A stretch of 64,000 nt of DNA, from assembly GCF_011759375.1 (NCBI RefSeq), contig NZ_JAARML010000002.1, positions 1 through 64,000 on the forward strand, written 5' to 3'. The stretch is from Paraflavitalea devenefica (GTDB taxonomy: Bacteria > Bacteroidota > Bacteroidia > Chitinophagales > Chitinophagaceae). The notes beneath the pieces were generated by a model. It did not search any database. It saw only the letters and a list, made by a program, of their open reading frames with translations, and had not been told where the DNA came from. The position numbers were made by a program, and so were the translations under genes. This document shows, in pieces, positions 26,495 to 38,628 of the stretch (position 1 is the first letter of the stretch; each line of letters begins with the position of its first letter).

Positions 26495-27904
26495 ATGGTG
26501 TATATGTATACAACTTTACCTAAGCATCCTACATACCTGTTACCGGTCTTACTGGCGCTTTGCTGTGGCCGGGTTTGGGCTGGGCCGGGTATGCCGGTGG
26601 GCAGCGGGAAACAGTCACCGCACACCCTAAAAACAACCCCTGCTGACTTCTGGGCAGAGCAATTTGCGCTGTCCAATGGTACCCTTTCAGGGACCGGCGC
26701 TACGCCCTGGACAACGCAGTATACCGGGCCCGGACAGGCATCACAAAGATTTGCTGTATTCAGCAATGAATTCAGGATTAACAATATTACTGTAAATGGT
26801 ACCGGAACCTGGACATCCGGCAGCATCAATATTGCAGGCAAAACCAATGTTGCCATAGCTATTGATGTACGCAGTGGCGTTACCGGCAATGGCTCACTGG
26901 ATGATGATAACAGCGAGCATTACGATTACCTCAGCCTGTATTATAAAATTGATGGTGGCGCCGAGCAGTTGTTCTGGGAAAAACGTGGAGCTATCAATAA
27001 TAACAGCTCCATTAATACTACGATTACAAAAGATTCACTGAGCGGATCAATGTTACAGATCATTGTGAGGGCAAGGGCCACTGCTACCGATGAGTTCTAC
27101 TTTTTCGATAATGTAGCGGTATCTGGTACCGACCAGGTAACCATAGATGCCGATGCCACGGTGAGCGGCATACTTACCTGTACAGATACTACCGTATTAC
27201 TATCCGGTACTTCTTCTGTTGCCGGTGTAAGCTATAGCTGGACAGGTCCTAATGGCTTTACTGCTGGTGATCAGCAAACGGCTGTAAACGTTCCGGGACT
27301 CTATACCTTAACGGTGACAGGCGCCGGTGGCGCTGTTACTACAGATACCGTTACGGTAATGCAGGATATAGTACTCCCTATCAACCTTACGGCTTTTGCC
27401 AATGACCGGCTTACTTGCTTCATACCTGTGGTAACGATCAGGGGCAATTCCGGTACGCCAGGTGTTACTTATAGCTGGGCAGGGCCCGGAGGATTTACGG
27501 CTTCCACGGCCATTACTACTGTAACAGTTAGTGGTCTCTATGCCTTAACGGTCACCAACCCGGTGAATGGTTGCTTCCGCACCATACCGCTTACAGTAAT
27601 GGAAAACAAAACGCCTCCTGCTGATGTAACAGCTACCGTTTCAGGTATACTTACCTGTACGGAAACCCTGGTGACTATTACAGGCAGCTCTTCCACGCCT
27701 AATGCAGGTTATAACTGGATAGGTCCCGAAGACTTTGCCTCCTCTTCATCTGAAGAATGGGTGAGTGCGCCCGGTAACTACATCCTTACTGTCATGAACC
27801 AGCAGAATGGTTGTGTGGCGTCTGCCACGGTTACCGTACAACAAGACCTCAGTGAATGCCAGAGTCGGAAAGCTAAAACTGCTTCCCCCAAACGTAAACA
27901 ATAA
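26495..27904 (+). CDS. Secreted Ig/PKD-like paralogue lacking a T9SS sorting domain
   Basis: This 469-residue paralogue of the preceding giant protein has the same order: signal peptide (LLPVLLALCCGRVWA), one beta-sandwich-like module (about residues 50-215; GTWTSGSINIAGKTNV, QIIVRARATATDEFYFFDNV), then three Ig/PKD-like modules (YSWTGPNGF, YSWAGPGGF, YNWIGPEDF). It matches its neighbour to the end of the last Ig module (QNGCVASATVTVQQDLSECQ), then stops after a short basic tail. The T9SS domain present in the neighbour is absent. It starts only 14 bases after the terminator, so it may depend on read-through or a promoter inside the upstream gene. Starts at 26495 and 26504 are both possible. 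Confidence 0.8.
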   Translation: MVYMYTTLPKHPTYLLPVLLALCCGRVWAGPGMPVGSGKQSPHTLKTTPADFWAEQFALSNGTLSGTGATPWTTQYTGPGQASQRFAVFSNEFRINNITVNGTGTWTSGSINIAGKTNVAIAIDVRSGVTGNGSLDDDNSEHYDYLSLYYKIDGGAEQLFWEKRGAINNNSSINTTITKDSLSGSMLQIIVRARATATDEFYFFDNVAVSGTDQVTIDADATVSGILTCTDTTVLLSGTSSVAGVSYSWTGPNGFTAGDQQTAVNVPGLYTLTVTGAGGAVTTDTVTVMQDIVLPINLTAFANDRLTCFIPVVTIRGNSGTPGVTYSWAGPGGFTASTAITTVTVSGLYALTVTNPVNGCFRTIPLTVMENKTPPADVTATVSGILTCTETLVTITGSSSTPNAGYNWIGPEDFASSSSEEWVSAPGNYILTVMNQQNGCVASATVTVQQDLSECQSRKAKTASPKRKQ

Positions 27905-27969
27905 CAGGACAATTCGCAGGCCTTGATGCCTGCCTTAAAATAAAGGTGGTAAGCGTCTCTGATTAGTAC

Positions 27970-28000
27970 ATCCCCCTGCGTTTGCGGGGGGATTTATTTT
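27970..28000. terminator. Bidirectional terminator between convergent genes
   Basis: ATCCCCC/GGGGGAT arms around TGCGTTTGCG are followed by T-rich sequence on the plus strand. It separates the Ig-like gene from the convergent rifampicin phosphotransferase gene, which ends at 28012. Confidence 0.7.
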
Positions 28001-28011
28001 AGTAAAACACT

Positions 28012-30990
<2,979 letters not shown>

Positions 30991-31551
30991 TTATACGTTA
31001 TCCAATGGCTTGCGGTGGTGGTCTTTCTGTTTCCTGAATTCCGAAGGGTTAAAGCCTGTTGTCTTTTTAAACTGGGCCGAGAGGTGGGCCACGCTGCTAT
31101 AGCCGAGCTGGAAGGCGATCTCGCTGAGGCTTAATTCACCATACGTCAGCAACTCTTTTACCCGTTCTATTCTTTGCAGGATCACGTATTTCTCAATGGT
31201 GATGCCTTCCACTTCCGAAAACAGCTTGCTGAGGTAAGAGTAATCTTTATGCAGGGTATCGGACAGCAGCACGGAAAACTTATGGTTATCATCCAGTTCC
31301 CCGGCATGGATAAGTCGGATAATGGTAGTGCGTATTTGCTCAATGGTCTTTCGTTTCTGGTCGTTCAGTATTTCAAACCCCAGGGAGGTCAGGTTGGTCT
31401 TAATGGCTTCCAGTTGTTTGCTGTTGGGCGTTTTTTCCAACTCTACTTCTCCCAGTTTCACATTCACCGGGTGAAGGCCTTCCTGTTCAAATACCTGCTT
31501 TACTACCAGGATACAGCGGTTGCAGACCATATTCTTGATGTATAATTCCAT
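30991..31551 (-). CDS. AraC-family regulator with N-terminal HMA-like domain
   Basis: A 186-residue regulator. The N-terminal 65 residues look like a heavy-metal-associated (HMA) fold with the metal-type motif MVCNRC. The C-terminal half is an AraC/XylS DNA-binding domain (IEKYVILQRIERVKELLTYG, LSLSEIAFQLGYSSVAHLSAQFKKTTGFNPSEF). Such HMA-AraC fusions are frequent in Bacteroidota and are thought to respond to metals or redox signals, but targets are rarely known. The ATG at 31551 is preferred to the TTG at 31560. It is divergent from the AraC-type gene at 31684. It could control rph, itself or the efflux operon. Confidence 0.88.
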   Translation of the reverse strand: MELYIKNMVCNRCILVVKQVFEQEGLHPVNVKLGEVELEKTPNSKQLEAIKTNLTSLGFEILNDQKRKTIEQIRTTIIRLIHAGELDDNHKFSVLLSDTLHKDYSYLSKLFSEVEGITIEKYVILQRIERVKELLTYGELSLSEIAFQLGYSSVAHLSAQFKKTTGFNPSEFRKQKDHHRKPLDNV

Positions 31552-31658
31552 GATGCGCAAGGTAATAATATTGTGGAGAGTTAACCGTCGAAAAGAACTT
31601 ACCGGCTATCTTAACATACCAGCAATCCGTCTAATTTAAAGACATTTTAATCCCGCCA

Positions 31659-31674
31659 TTGTTTGAATTTCATA
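31659..31674 (+). promoter_or_regulatory. Candidate AraC operator copy 1
   Basis: TTGTTTGAATTTCATA ends 9 bases before the AraC gene start. It matches two copies upstream of the efflux operon and fits autoregulation. Confidence 0.5.
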
Positions 31675-31683
31675 ATTTCGATT

Positions 31684-32607
31684 ATGGGTAAGGCGGAATC
31701 AATCAGCGACTTTTACAAACGGATCGGCAGTCCTGCTTCCGGAACCGGGCGGGTAATTTATGATAAACAACACCAGCGCCAGGAGTTGGGCCACCTGAAT
31801 GTGTACAGGCGCAGCGACTTCTACTGCAAAACCTATTCTCCGTATAACCGTCGTGACTTTTATAAGATATCGCTTATTATAGGAGAGGGCATGTTGTATT
31901 ATGCCGACAAGGGGATCAAAATAGATAAGCCGGCTTTATTATTCTCCAATCCTACTATCCCTTATGCCTGGGAAGCTTCTTCTTCCCGGCAGGAAGGATT
32001 CTTCTGCCTGTTTGATCAGCAGTTTGCCGACCGCACTACCCGCAATGAAGGCATCATGGAGTCGCCATTATTTAAAATAGGCGGCGATCCCATCTATTTT
32101 GTCACTCCTCAACAGGTGGATTTCCTGTGCGACATATTCGCTAAAATGCAGGTGGAGCTTGAATCGGAGTACATTCATAAATATGACCTGCTGCGCAATT
32201 ATGTGAACCTGATCATTCATGAAGCATTGAAGTCAAAACCTGCCGACAGTTATTTCCAGCATACGAATGCTTCCTCCAGAATAGTTGCTTTATTTATTGA
32301 ATTGCTGGAAAGGCAGTTCCCTATTGACTCGCCCGACCATGTGCTGAAGCTGAAAACAGCGGGTGATTATGCCCTGCACCTATCGGTCCACGCCAATCAC
32401 CTGAACCGCGTAGTAAAGGAGGTCACCGGCAAAACAACTACCGAGCATATAGCCGATCGTATTGTGAAAGAAGCGAAGGCCCTGTTGCTGCATACCAACT
32501 GGAACGTGTCTGAGATAGCCTATAGTCTTGGTTTTGAATACCCCGCCTACTTTAACAACTTCTTTAAAAAACAAACGCAACAAACGCCCAGATCATTCCG
32601 GGCATAG
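31684..32607 (+). CDS. AraC-family transcriptional regulator of the efflux operon
   Basis: The 307-residue regulator has an N-terminal cupin-like sensor region (about 1-185; RRDFYKISLIIGEGMLYYADKG, FSNPTIPYAWEA) and a C-terminal AraC helix-turn-helix pair (LSVHANHLNRVVKEVTGKTT, NVSEIAYSLGFEYPAYFNNFFKKQT). This class usually senses a small molecule and activates the adjacent operon. The ATG at 31684 lies just after a repeated 16-nt motif, while the frame's TTG start at 31663 would overlap it. The next genes downstream encode a TolC, RND pump, adaptor and aldo/keto reductase in the same direction. Two more copies of the motif stand between them, so control of that operon is likely. Confidence 0.9.
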   Translation: MGKAESISDFYKRIGSPASGTGRVIYDKQHQRQELGHLNVYRRSDFYCKTYSPYNRRDFYKISLIIGEGMLYYADKGIKIDKPALLFSNPTIPYAWEASSSRQEGFFCLFDQQFADRTTRNEGIMESPLFKIGGDPIYFVTPQQVDFLCDIFAKMQVELESEYIHKYDLLRNYVNLIIHEALKSKPADSYFQHTNASSRIVALFIELLERQFPIDSPDHVLKLKTAGDYALHLSVHANHLNRVVKEVTGKTTTEHIADRIVKEAKALLLHTNWNVSEIAYSLGFEYPAYFNNFFKKQTQQTPRSFRA

Positions 32608-32608
32608 C

Positions 32609-32624
32609 TTGTTTGAATTTTATA
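32609..32624 (+). promoter_or_regulatory. Candidate AraC operator copy 2
   Basis: TTGTTTGAATTTTATA differs from copy 1 by one base. It lies just after the araC-type stop codon and is the distal half of a direct repeat. Confidence 0.55.
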
Positions 32625-32629
32625 GCTTT

Positions 32630-32645
32630 TTGTTTGAAATGTATA
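32630..32645 (+). promoter_or_regulatory. Candidate AraC operator copy 3
   Basis: TTGTTTGAAATGTATA lies exactly 21 bp (two helical turns) after copy 2 in the same orientation. This is the classic layout of an AraC-type dimer site before the efflux operon. Confidence 0.55.
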
Positions 32646-32756
32646 ACGGTTGTGCTGGTGTCCTTGGATACCTTTACATATACATACTTTAATCAGTACC
32701 CTTTTTAAACGTTCGCCTGCCATCTCTGAAAATCACACAGATTGTAACTCATAAGC

Positions 32757-34154
32757 ATGTCAAGAAATCAACTGGTTAGCCTGACAGGGCTGCTAAGCAT
32801 CTTCTGCTTCCAGGTAGCGGAAGCGCAGGTGCTTACCCTGAAGGAGGCTGTACAAACAGCCCTGCACAATTACAGCGCTATTAAAGCAAAGGTCAATTAT
32901 GTCAATGCTTCCAAAGCTACCGTTAAGCAAAGCGTTAAGGAATACCTGCCCGATCTTAGTATTTCCTTTCAGCATGACTATGGAACAGTGAACGGTCAAA
33001 CAGGCCCGTTATACGCACTTCGTGGAGCAAGCGCAGCCTCTTCTTCCGGACAACCACTGGCAGAACAAAATTGGCATGCGGCCTTCGGCGCACTATACCT
33101 CACCAATGTCAACTGGGACTTCTTTTCCTTTGGCCGAGCGAAGGAAAAGATCAAAACAGCACAGGCAGTAGTGGCCCGGGATGAAAGTGACCTGGCGCAG
33201 GAACAATTCCAGCATGAGATACGGGTATCGGCTGCTTACATGAACCTGCTGGCGGCGCAACGGCTTACCCAATCCTGGCAAAATAACCTCGACAGGGCAG
33301 TGGCTTTGCAGGGAATCGTGACCACGCGTGTAAAGAACGGCCTGAATGCGGGGGTAGATTCTTCCCTGGCAAATGCCGAAGTATCCGGCGCCAGAATAGT
33401 ATTAACACGGGCAAAGGATTATGAGCAGGAACAGGCCAACCAACTGGCTATATTAATGGGTGTGCCTATGCAGGACTTCATACTGGATACCCAATTTGTG
33501 GCCCGTATACCGGCAGCTTTTTATGATACGGCTACCAATCGCCAGCAACACCCGTTGCTTGCTTTTTACCAGCGCCGTATTGACCTGAGTAATGAACAGG
33601 CAAAATATTTCAGGACCTTCAATTACCCCACGTTCACCTTGTTTGGCGTTTTTCAGGGAAGAGGTTCCGGCTTCGACCCTAACTATGGCATACAAGGCCT
33701 GGATAAATACAGCCAGAGTTACGGGAAAGGGATCGACCCGGTGCGCGCCAACTACCTGCTGGGCGTGGGCATGGTCTGGAACCTTACCACTCCTTTACGG
33801 ATACAGCAGCAGGTAACTGCTCAGAAATTTATATCACAGGCATTGAAAGATGAATATGATCTTACTGATCAGCGATTAAAGGCCCAGTTGGTGCTGGCCG
33901 ATAACAAGATCACCAATGCATTGGACAACTACCGGGAGGCGCCGGTGCAGGTAAAAGCTGCTTCCGATGCGTACCTCCAGAAATCGGTATTGTATAAGAA
34001 CGGGCTTACGAATATGGTGGATGTAACGCAGGCCCTCTATGCACTGAACCGTGCTGAAACAGACCGTGCCATTGCCTATAACAATGTATGGCAGGCACTG
34101 TTATTGAAAGCAGCCGCCACCGGAGATTTCGCTTTATTTTTTAATGAGTTTTAA
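32757..34154 (+). CDS. TolC-family outer membrane efflux channel (pump 1)
   Basis: The 465-residue outer-membrane factor gives the RND pump an exit duct. It has a signal peptide (LLSIFCFQVAEAQ), then two TolC repeats with heptad-rich helices. The first starts at LTLKEAVQTALHNYSAIKAK and the second near LSNEQAKYFRTFNYPTFTLFG. The end is rich in Ala/Gln (ALNRAETDRAIAYNNVWQALL). It is the first gene of a tight operon, with 7 bases to the RND gene. The TolC-RND-adaptor order is the reverse of the usual one and also of pump 2 in this window. Confidence 0.93.
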   Translation: MSRNQLVSLTGLLSIFCFQVAEAQVLTLKEAVQTALHNYSAIKAKVNYVNASKATVKQSVKEYLPDLSISFQHDYGTVNGQTGPLYALRGASAASSSGQPLAEQNWHAAFGALYLTNVNWDFFSFGRAKEKIKTAQAVVARDESDLAQEQFQHEIRVSAAYMNLLAAQRLTQSWQNNLDRAVALQGIVTTRVKNGLNAGVDSSLANAEVSGARIVLTRAKDYEQEQANQLAILMGVPMQDFILDTQFVARIPAAFYDTATNRQQHPLLAFYQRRIDLSNEQAKYFRTFNYPTFTLFGVFQGRGSGFDPNYGIQGLDKYSQSYGKGIDPVRANYLLGVGMVWNLTTPLRIQQQVTAQKFISQALKDEYDLTDQRLKAQLVLADNKITNALDNYREAPVQVKAASDAYLQKSVLYKNGLTNMVDVTQALYALNRAETDRAIAYNNVWQALLLKAAATGDFALFFNEF

Positions 34155-34161
34155 TTGAACC

Positions 34162-37100
34162 ATGGGACTGATAAGAACCGCACTTAGAAAACCTATCTCC
34201 ATACTGGTATTGGTAGCCGGGTTATTGTTTTTTGGTATCAGCGCTGTACGTACCATCAAGGTGGATATATTTCCGCAGATGAACCTGCCGGTAATCTATA
34301 TTTCACACCCTTTCGGTGGTTATACACCTTCACAGATGGAAGCCTTCTTCGGCAAGCAGTACATTAATATATTATTGTTTGTAAATGGTATCAAGACCAT
34401 TGAGACCAGGAACTCGCAGGGACTTACCCTGATGAAGATCACTTTTTATCCCAACACCAACATGGCGCAGGCCGCTGCAGAATTGAGCGCCTTCTGTAAT
34501 CGGGCGCAGGCCATCTTCCCACCGGGATCACAACCGCCTTTCATCATACGCTTTGATGCTTCCACCCTGCCGGTAGGGCAACTGGTATTGAGCAGTCCTA
34601 CCCGCACCAACAATGAATTGATGGATATGGCCAATGTGTATGTGCGGGCTGCCTTTACTTCCATTCCGGGCTTGGTGGGTTCACCTCCCTTTGGTGGTAA
34701 TATCCGCACCGTCGTTATCAAAGCCGATCCTGAACTATTGCGTTCACACCAGCTTACACCCGATCAACTGGTAGAAGCATTGCGGGTCAACAACCAGGTA
34801 TCGCCCGGTGGTAATGTGCGCATTGGTGATTATAATTATATAACGCCGGCCAATACGGTCATTAAAACAGTAAAAGACTTTGAGAACATGCCTTTGTTCA
34901 AAGGTGGCGTACAGAACCTGTACCTGCGGGATGTAGCTACCGTGGAGGACGGCGCTGATATTACTATGGGCTACGCCCTGGTGAATGGAAAACGCTCTGT
35001 GTATTTAAGTATTGCCAAGTCGGCAGATGCCTCTACCTGGGAAGTGGTGCAGAAACTGAAAGCTGCCCTGCCTAAGTTCCAGGCACAGCTTCCCGAAGAT
35101 GTAAAATTGTCCTATGAATTTGATCAGTCGGTATATGTGATCAATGCGGTAAAGAGCCTGCTGAGTGAAGGAGCCATCGGCGCCATCCTTACGGGATTGA
35201 TGGTGCTAATGTTCCTGGGCGATGCAAGGGGAGCGCTCATCGTGATCCTCACCATCCCTACATCTATTATATCGGGCGTATTATTCCTGCAACTGTTGGG
35301 TCAAACGATCAATATCATGACGCTGAGCGGTCTGTCACTCGCCATTGGTATTCTTGTAGATGAATCGACGGTGACGATCGAGAACATCCACCAGCACCTC
35401 GATATGGGCAAGCCCAAGGCCAAAGCCATCTGGGATGCCTGTAAGGAAATAGCTTTCCCGAAACTATTGATCCTTTTCTGTATCCTCGCGGTATTTGCAC
35501 CGGCCTTTACCATGCAGGGCATTCCGGGTTCTTTGTTCCTGCCACTGTCGCTGGCCATCGGCTTTTCTATGATCGTGTCTTACTTCCTCTCGCAAACCTT
35601 TGTGCCAGTCATGGCCAACTGGATCATGAAAGCGCATAAGGGTACGCCTGTGGTGGCAACGGAACATCAGGAAGACTGGGAGCTGAAGGCCGCCATGGCC
35701 GAAAGGGCCCATGCAAACAGCAATGGTAAGCTCACCCGCTTTGAAAAATTCCGCGGACGCTACATGCGCTTCCTCGATCGTTTGTTACGGTTCCGCAAGC
35801 CGGTAGTGGCAGCTTCTTTGATAGTGACTATTGGAGCGGTGATGCTATTGCTCTCCAATATCGGGCGCGATGTATTGCCCAAAGTAAATGGCGAACAGTT
35901 CCAGGTGCGGTTGCGGGCGCCGGAAGGCATGCGGATAGAGCGTACCGAACAAAAAATGGTGAAGTTGCTGGACATAGTGGGACAGATCGTAGGCAAGGGC
36001 AATATTGCTATTAGTTCGGCTTTTGTGGGCCAGCACCCGGCCTTATTTTCCATCAGTCCCATCTACCTGTTCACCAGTGGTCCGCATGAAGCGGTATTGC
36101 AGTTGGCCCTGCAGGAAGATTATAAAGTGAACATGGATGAGCTCAAGGAAAAGATACGGGCTGAAGTAGCCCATGCCATGCCGGACGTAAAACTGTCGTT
36201 TGAGCCTATTGAGCTTACCGATAAAATATTGAGCCAGGGATCGCCTACACCCGTGGAAGTGCGGCTATCCGGGCGGAATAAAAAGCTCAATGAAGAGTAT
36301 GCTTATAAGCTGATGGATAAGCTGCGTCAGATCAGCTACCTGCGTGATATACAAATTGCGCAGCCAATAAGATACCCGGCGCTTAACATTAATATCGACA
36401 GGATAAAAGCCGCCCAATTGGGTGTTGACATGTCGGATATCTCCCGCTCACTGATTGCTTCCACTTCTTCTTCGCGCTATACAGAAAAAAATGTGTGGCT
36501 GGATGAAAAAGCCGGATTGAGCTACAGTGTACAGGTGCAGGTGCCTGAAAATAAGATGGCCAGTATTCATAGCATTGGTGAGATTCCCGTATTCAGGAAC
36601 GCCCCACGCCCGGTACTGAGTGATGTAGCTACTATTGAAACCGACACTACTTATGGCGAAAATGATAACCTGGGCGCTATGCCGATTGTATCAGTAACGG
36701 CCAACCTGGTGGATATAGACCTGGGCACTGCAACTACTGATGTAAAAGCGGCCATTGCTGCGCTGGGTGAACTGCCCCGCGGCCTGACCGTTGAACCAAT
36801 AGGAATGGGGCAGGTACTGACAGAAACATTGGATAGTTTACAGTCGGGTTTGATCGTAGCCATTGTGGTGATCTTCCTCATGCTGGCCGCCAACTTCCAG
36901 TCGTTCAAAGTATCACTGGTGGTGCTGACAACAGTGCCGGCGGTATTGCTGGGTGCTTTGCTGATGTTGCTGGCTACTGGCTCTACATTGAATCTGCAGT
37001 CATACATGGGTATCATCATGTCGGTAGGGGTATCTATTGCGAATGCGGTATTACTGATCACCAATGCCGAGCAGTTGCGCAAGCACAATGGCAATGCCCT

Positions 37101-37383
37101 GCAGAGCGCCCGGGAAGCGGCGGCCCTGCGGTTACGTCCTATCCTGATGACCAGTGTGGCGATGGTAGTGGGAATGGTCCCCATGGCAGCCGGGCTGGGT
37201 GAGGCAGGCGACCAGGTATCGCCTTTGGCAAGAGCGGTGATCGGTGGTCTGATCGCTTCTACGTTTGCTACCTTGCTCTTATTGCCCTCGGTATTTGCCT
37301 GGGTACAGGGGAAAGCGTCTATCGCTTCTGTTTCCCTCGACCCGGAAGATAAAGAGAGCAGGTTTTATGTGGGCGATAGCTAA
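34162..37383 (+). CDS. RND efflux permease (pump 1)
   Basis: The 1073-residue inner-membrane permease has twelve expected membrane spans and two large periplasmic loops. The TM4 proton-relay motif reads GILVDESTVTIEN (D400, E401), where AcrB-like pumps have two Asp. TM10-TM11 parts include GIIMSVGVSIANAVLLITN and LRLRPILMTSVAMVVGMVPMA. The sequence is of the general AcrB/CusA/MdtBC superfamily without heavy-metal hallmarks that I can see. It lies 7 bases after the TolC gene. Its substrate is unknown. The aldo/keto reductase in the operon suggests a reactive organic compound. A two-hairpin repeat follows the stop codon. Confidence 0.92.
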   Translation: MGLIRTALRKPISILVLVAGLLFFGISAVRTIKVDIFPQMNLPVIYISHPFGGYTPSQMEAFFGKQYINILLFVNGIKTIETRNSQGLTLMKITFYPNTNMAQAAAELSAFCNRAQAIFPPGSQPPFIIRFDASTLPVGQLVLSSPTRTNNELMDMANVYVRAAFTSIPGLVGSPPFGGNIRTVVIKADPELLRSHQLTPDQLVEALRVNNQVSPGGNVRIGDYNYITPANTVIKTVKDFENMPLFKGGVQNLYLRDVATVEDGADITMGYALVNGKRSVYLSIAKSADASTWEVVQKLKAALPKFQAQLPEDVKLSYEFDQSVYVINAVKSLLSEGAIGAILTGLMVLMFLGDARGALIVILTIPTSIISGVLFLQLLGQTINIMTLSGLSLAIGILVDESTVTIENIHQHLDMGKPKAKAIWDACKEIAFPKLLILFCILAVFAPAFTMQGIPGSLFLPLSLAIGFSMIVSYFLSQTFVPVMANWIMKAHKGTPVVATEHQEDWELKAAMAERAHANSNGKLTRFEKFRGRYMRFLDRLLRFRKPVVAASLIVTIGAVMLLLSNIGRDVLPKVNGEQFQVRLRAPEGMRIERTEQKMVKLLDIVGQIVGKGNIAISSAFVGQHPALFSISPIYLFTSGPHEAVLQLALQEDYKVNMDELKEKIRAEVAHAMPDVKLSFEPIELTDKILSQGSPTPVEVRLSGRNKKLNEEYAYKLMDKLRQISYLRDIQIAQPIRYPALNINIDRIKAAQLGVDMSDISRSLIASTSSSRYTEKNVWLDEKAGLSYSVQVQVPENKMASIHSIGEIPVFRNAPRPVLSDVATIETDTTYGENDNLGAMPIVSVTANLVDIDLGTATTDVKAAIAALGELPRGLTVEPIGMGQVLTETLDSLQSGLIVAIVVIFLMLAANFQSFKVSLVVLTTVPAVLLGALLMLLATGSTLNLQSYMGIIMSVGVSIANAVLLITNAEQLRKHNGNALQSAREAAALRLRPILMTSVAMVVGMVPMAAGLGEAGDQVSPLARAVIGGLIASTFATLLLLPSVFAWVQGKASIASVSLDPEDKESRFYVGDS

Positions 37384-37386
37384 GCA

Positions 37387-37468
37387 TTGCCCCTTTAGGG
37401 GCTTCCGCTTTGTAGAAATTAACGTCAATAGGTTTTCACAGCCCTGTAGGGGCTGCCCCTCGTGCCTT
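37387..37468 (+). repeat. Two-hairpin dispersed repeat, copy A
   Basis: Hairpin 1 is GCCCCTTTAGGGGC (37389-37402) and hairpin 2 is CAGCCCTGTAGGGGCTG (37439-37455). The core GGGGCTTCCGCTTTGTAG (37398-37415) matches copy B at 47698 in 17 of 18 bases. The spacing from core to second hairpin is 41 in both copies. Confidence 0.7.
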
Positions 37469-37481
37469 AAAACAAAATATT

Positions 37482-38609
37482 ATGAAAGCAATAAATGTTT
37501 CACCCGTTGTATTTATCAGCCTGTGCATGATCTATATAGCCTGCAATTCTTCTCACGGAGAGAAGAAAAAAGATGATGCCGTAGCGGCTTTACCGGCAGC
37601 TATTGATGTATTCCCTTTAGAGAAAGACAAATTGTCTACTGCCTTCCAAACACCTGCAGAGTTGATCGCCTGGCAGCAGGTAGATCTCTATGCCAAAGAG
37701 AACAGCTTTGTGCGCAAGTTGTATGTGGATGTAGGTGCTGAGGTAAAGGCCGGACAATTGCTGGCTTCACTGGAAGCGCCAGAGCTCAATTCAAGGCTGG
37801 CTGCGGCAGAGTCGAGACTGAAATCACAGGAGGCAATCTATACTGCCAGCAAATCACAATATGACCGCCTGTACGAAACGAGCAAAACGCCAGGCACTAT
37901 TTCTCAGAACGACCTGGACCAGGCAGCCGCCAGAAAGAATTCCGACCTGGCGCAATGGGAAGCGGCCAAAGCAGCGCACAAAGAAGTCATGATCACCCGG
38001 GGATACCTGGAGATCAGGGCGCCCTTCAATGGCGTGATCAGTGCGCGCAATGCCAATACCGGTGCGTATGTAGGTCCTTCCGGCAAGGGATCGGAGTTCC
38101 CCATGTTCACCTTGCAGGAGCAACGCAAGTTGAGGCTGGTGGTAGCAGTACCCGAAGCCTATATTGGATACCTCGATCATAAAAACCCGGTGGAGTTCAC
38201 AGTGAAGGCCATACCCAATGAAACATTCAAAGGTCATATCAATCGTTTATCGGGCGCGTTGGACAACAGGCTGCGTTCAGAACGCATAGAAATAGATGTG
38301 GAGAACAACAATAAAAGATTATTGCCTGGCATGATCGCAGAAGTCAACATCCCGTTCCCGGCCAAAGACAGTATTCTGATCGTTCCGAAAACAGCCCTGG
38401 TCAATTCACCGGAAAGAACATTCGTGATCCGTATTGTGAACCATAAAGCGGAGTGGGTGGATGTAAAGAAAGGCCGTGAGTCCGGTGGTAAGATCGAGAT
38501 CTATGGGGCAGGCCTGCAACCCGGTGATCAACTGGTGAAGAAAGCCAGCGAAGAAATAAGAGAAGGATCAGATGTGCAGCACGTGAAAGCGGTAGCTGCG
38601 TTTAAATAA
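37482..38609 (+). CDS. RND periplasmic adaptor, membrane fusion protein (pump 1)
   Basis: The 375-residue adaptor lipoprotein joins pump and TolC. The lipobox is near [12 protein letters not shown] barrel-sandwich/lipoyl half follows ([26 protein letters not shown]), then a coiled-coil hairpin (about residues 105-165; [41 protein letters not shown]), the second lipoyl half ([21 protein letters not shown]) and beta-barrel and MP domains to the end. It lies 98 bases after the RND gene, separated by the two-hairpin repeat, and 19 bases before the reductase. The operon continues through it. Confidence 0.93.
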   Translation: MKAINVSPVVFISLCMIYIACNSSHGEKKKDDAVAALPAAIDVFPLEKDKLSTAFQTPAELIAWQQVDLYAKENSFVRKLYVDVGAEVKAGQLLASLEAPELNSRLAAAESRLKSQEAIYTASKSQYDRLYETSKTPGTISQNDLDQAAARKNSDLAQWEAAKAAHKEVMITRGYLEIRAPFNGVISARNANTGAYVGPSGKGSEFPMFTLQEQRKLRLVVAVPEAYIGYLDHKNPVEFTVKAIPNETFKGHINRLSGALDNRLRSERIEIDVENNNKRLLPGMIAEVNIPFPAKDSILIVPKTALVNSPERTFVIRIVNHKAEWVDVKKGRESGGKIEIYGAGLQPGDQLVKKASEEIREGSDVQHVKAVAAFK

Positions 38610-38628
38610 ACATACTAAATTGAATCTT

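Noticed and set aside
21780..27880. Regular repeats resembling a CRISPR or satellite array
   Set aside because: The repetition follows Ig/PKD modules of about 80 residues in frame and diverges at the third codon position, so it is coding repetition.
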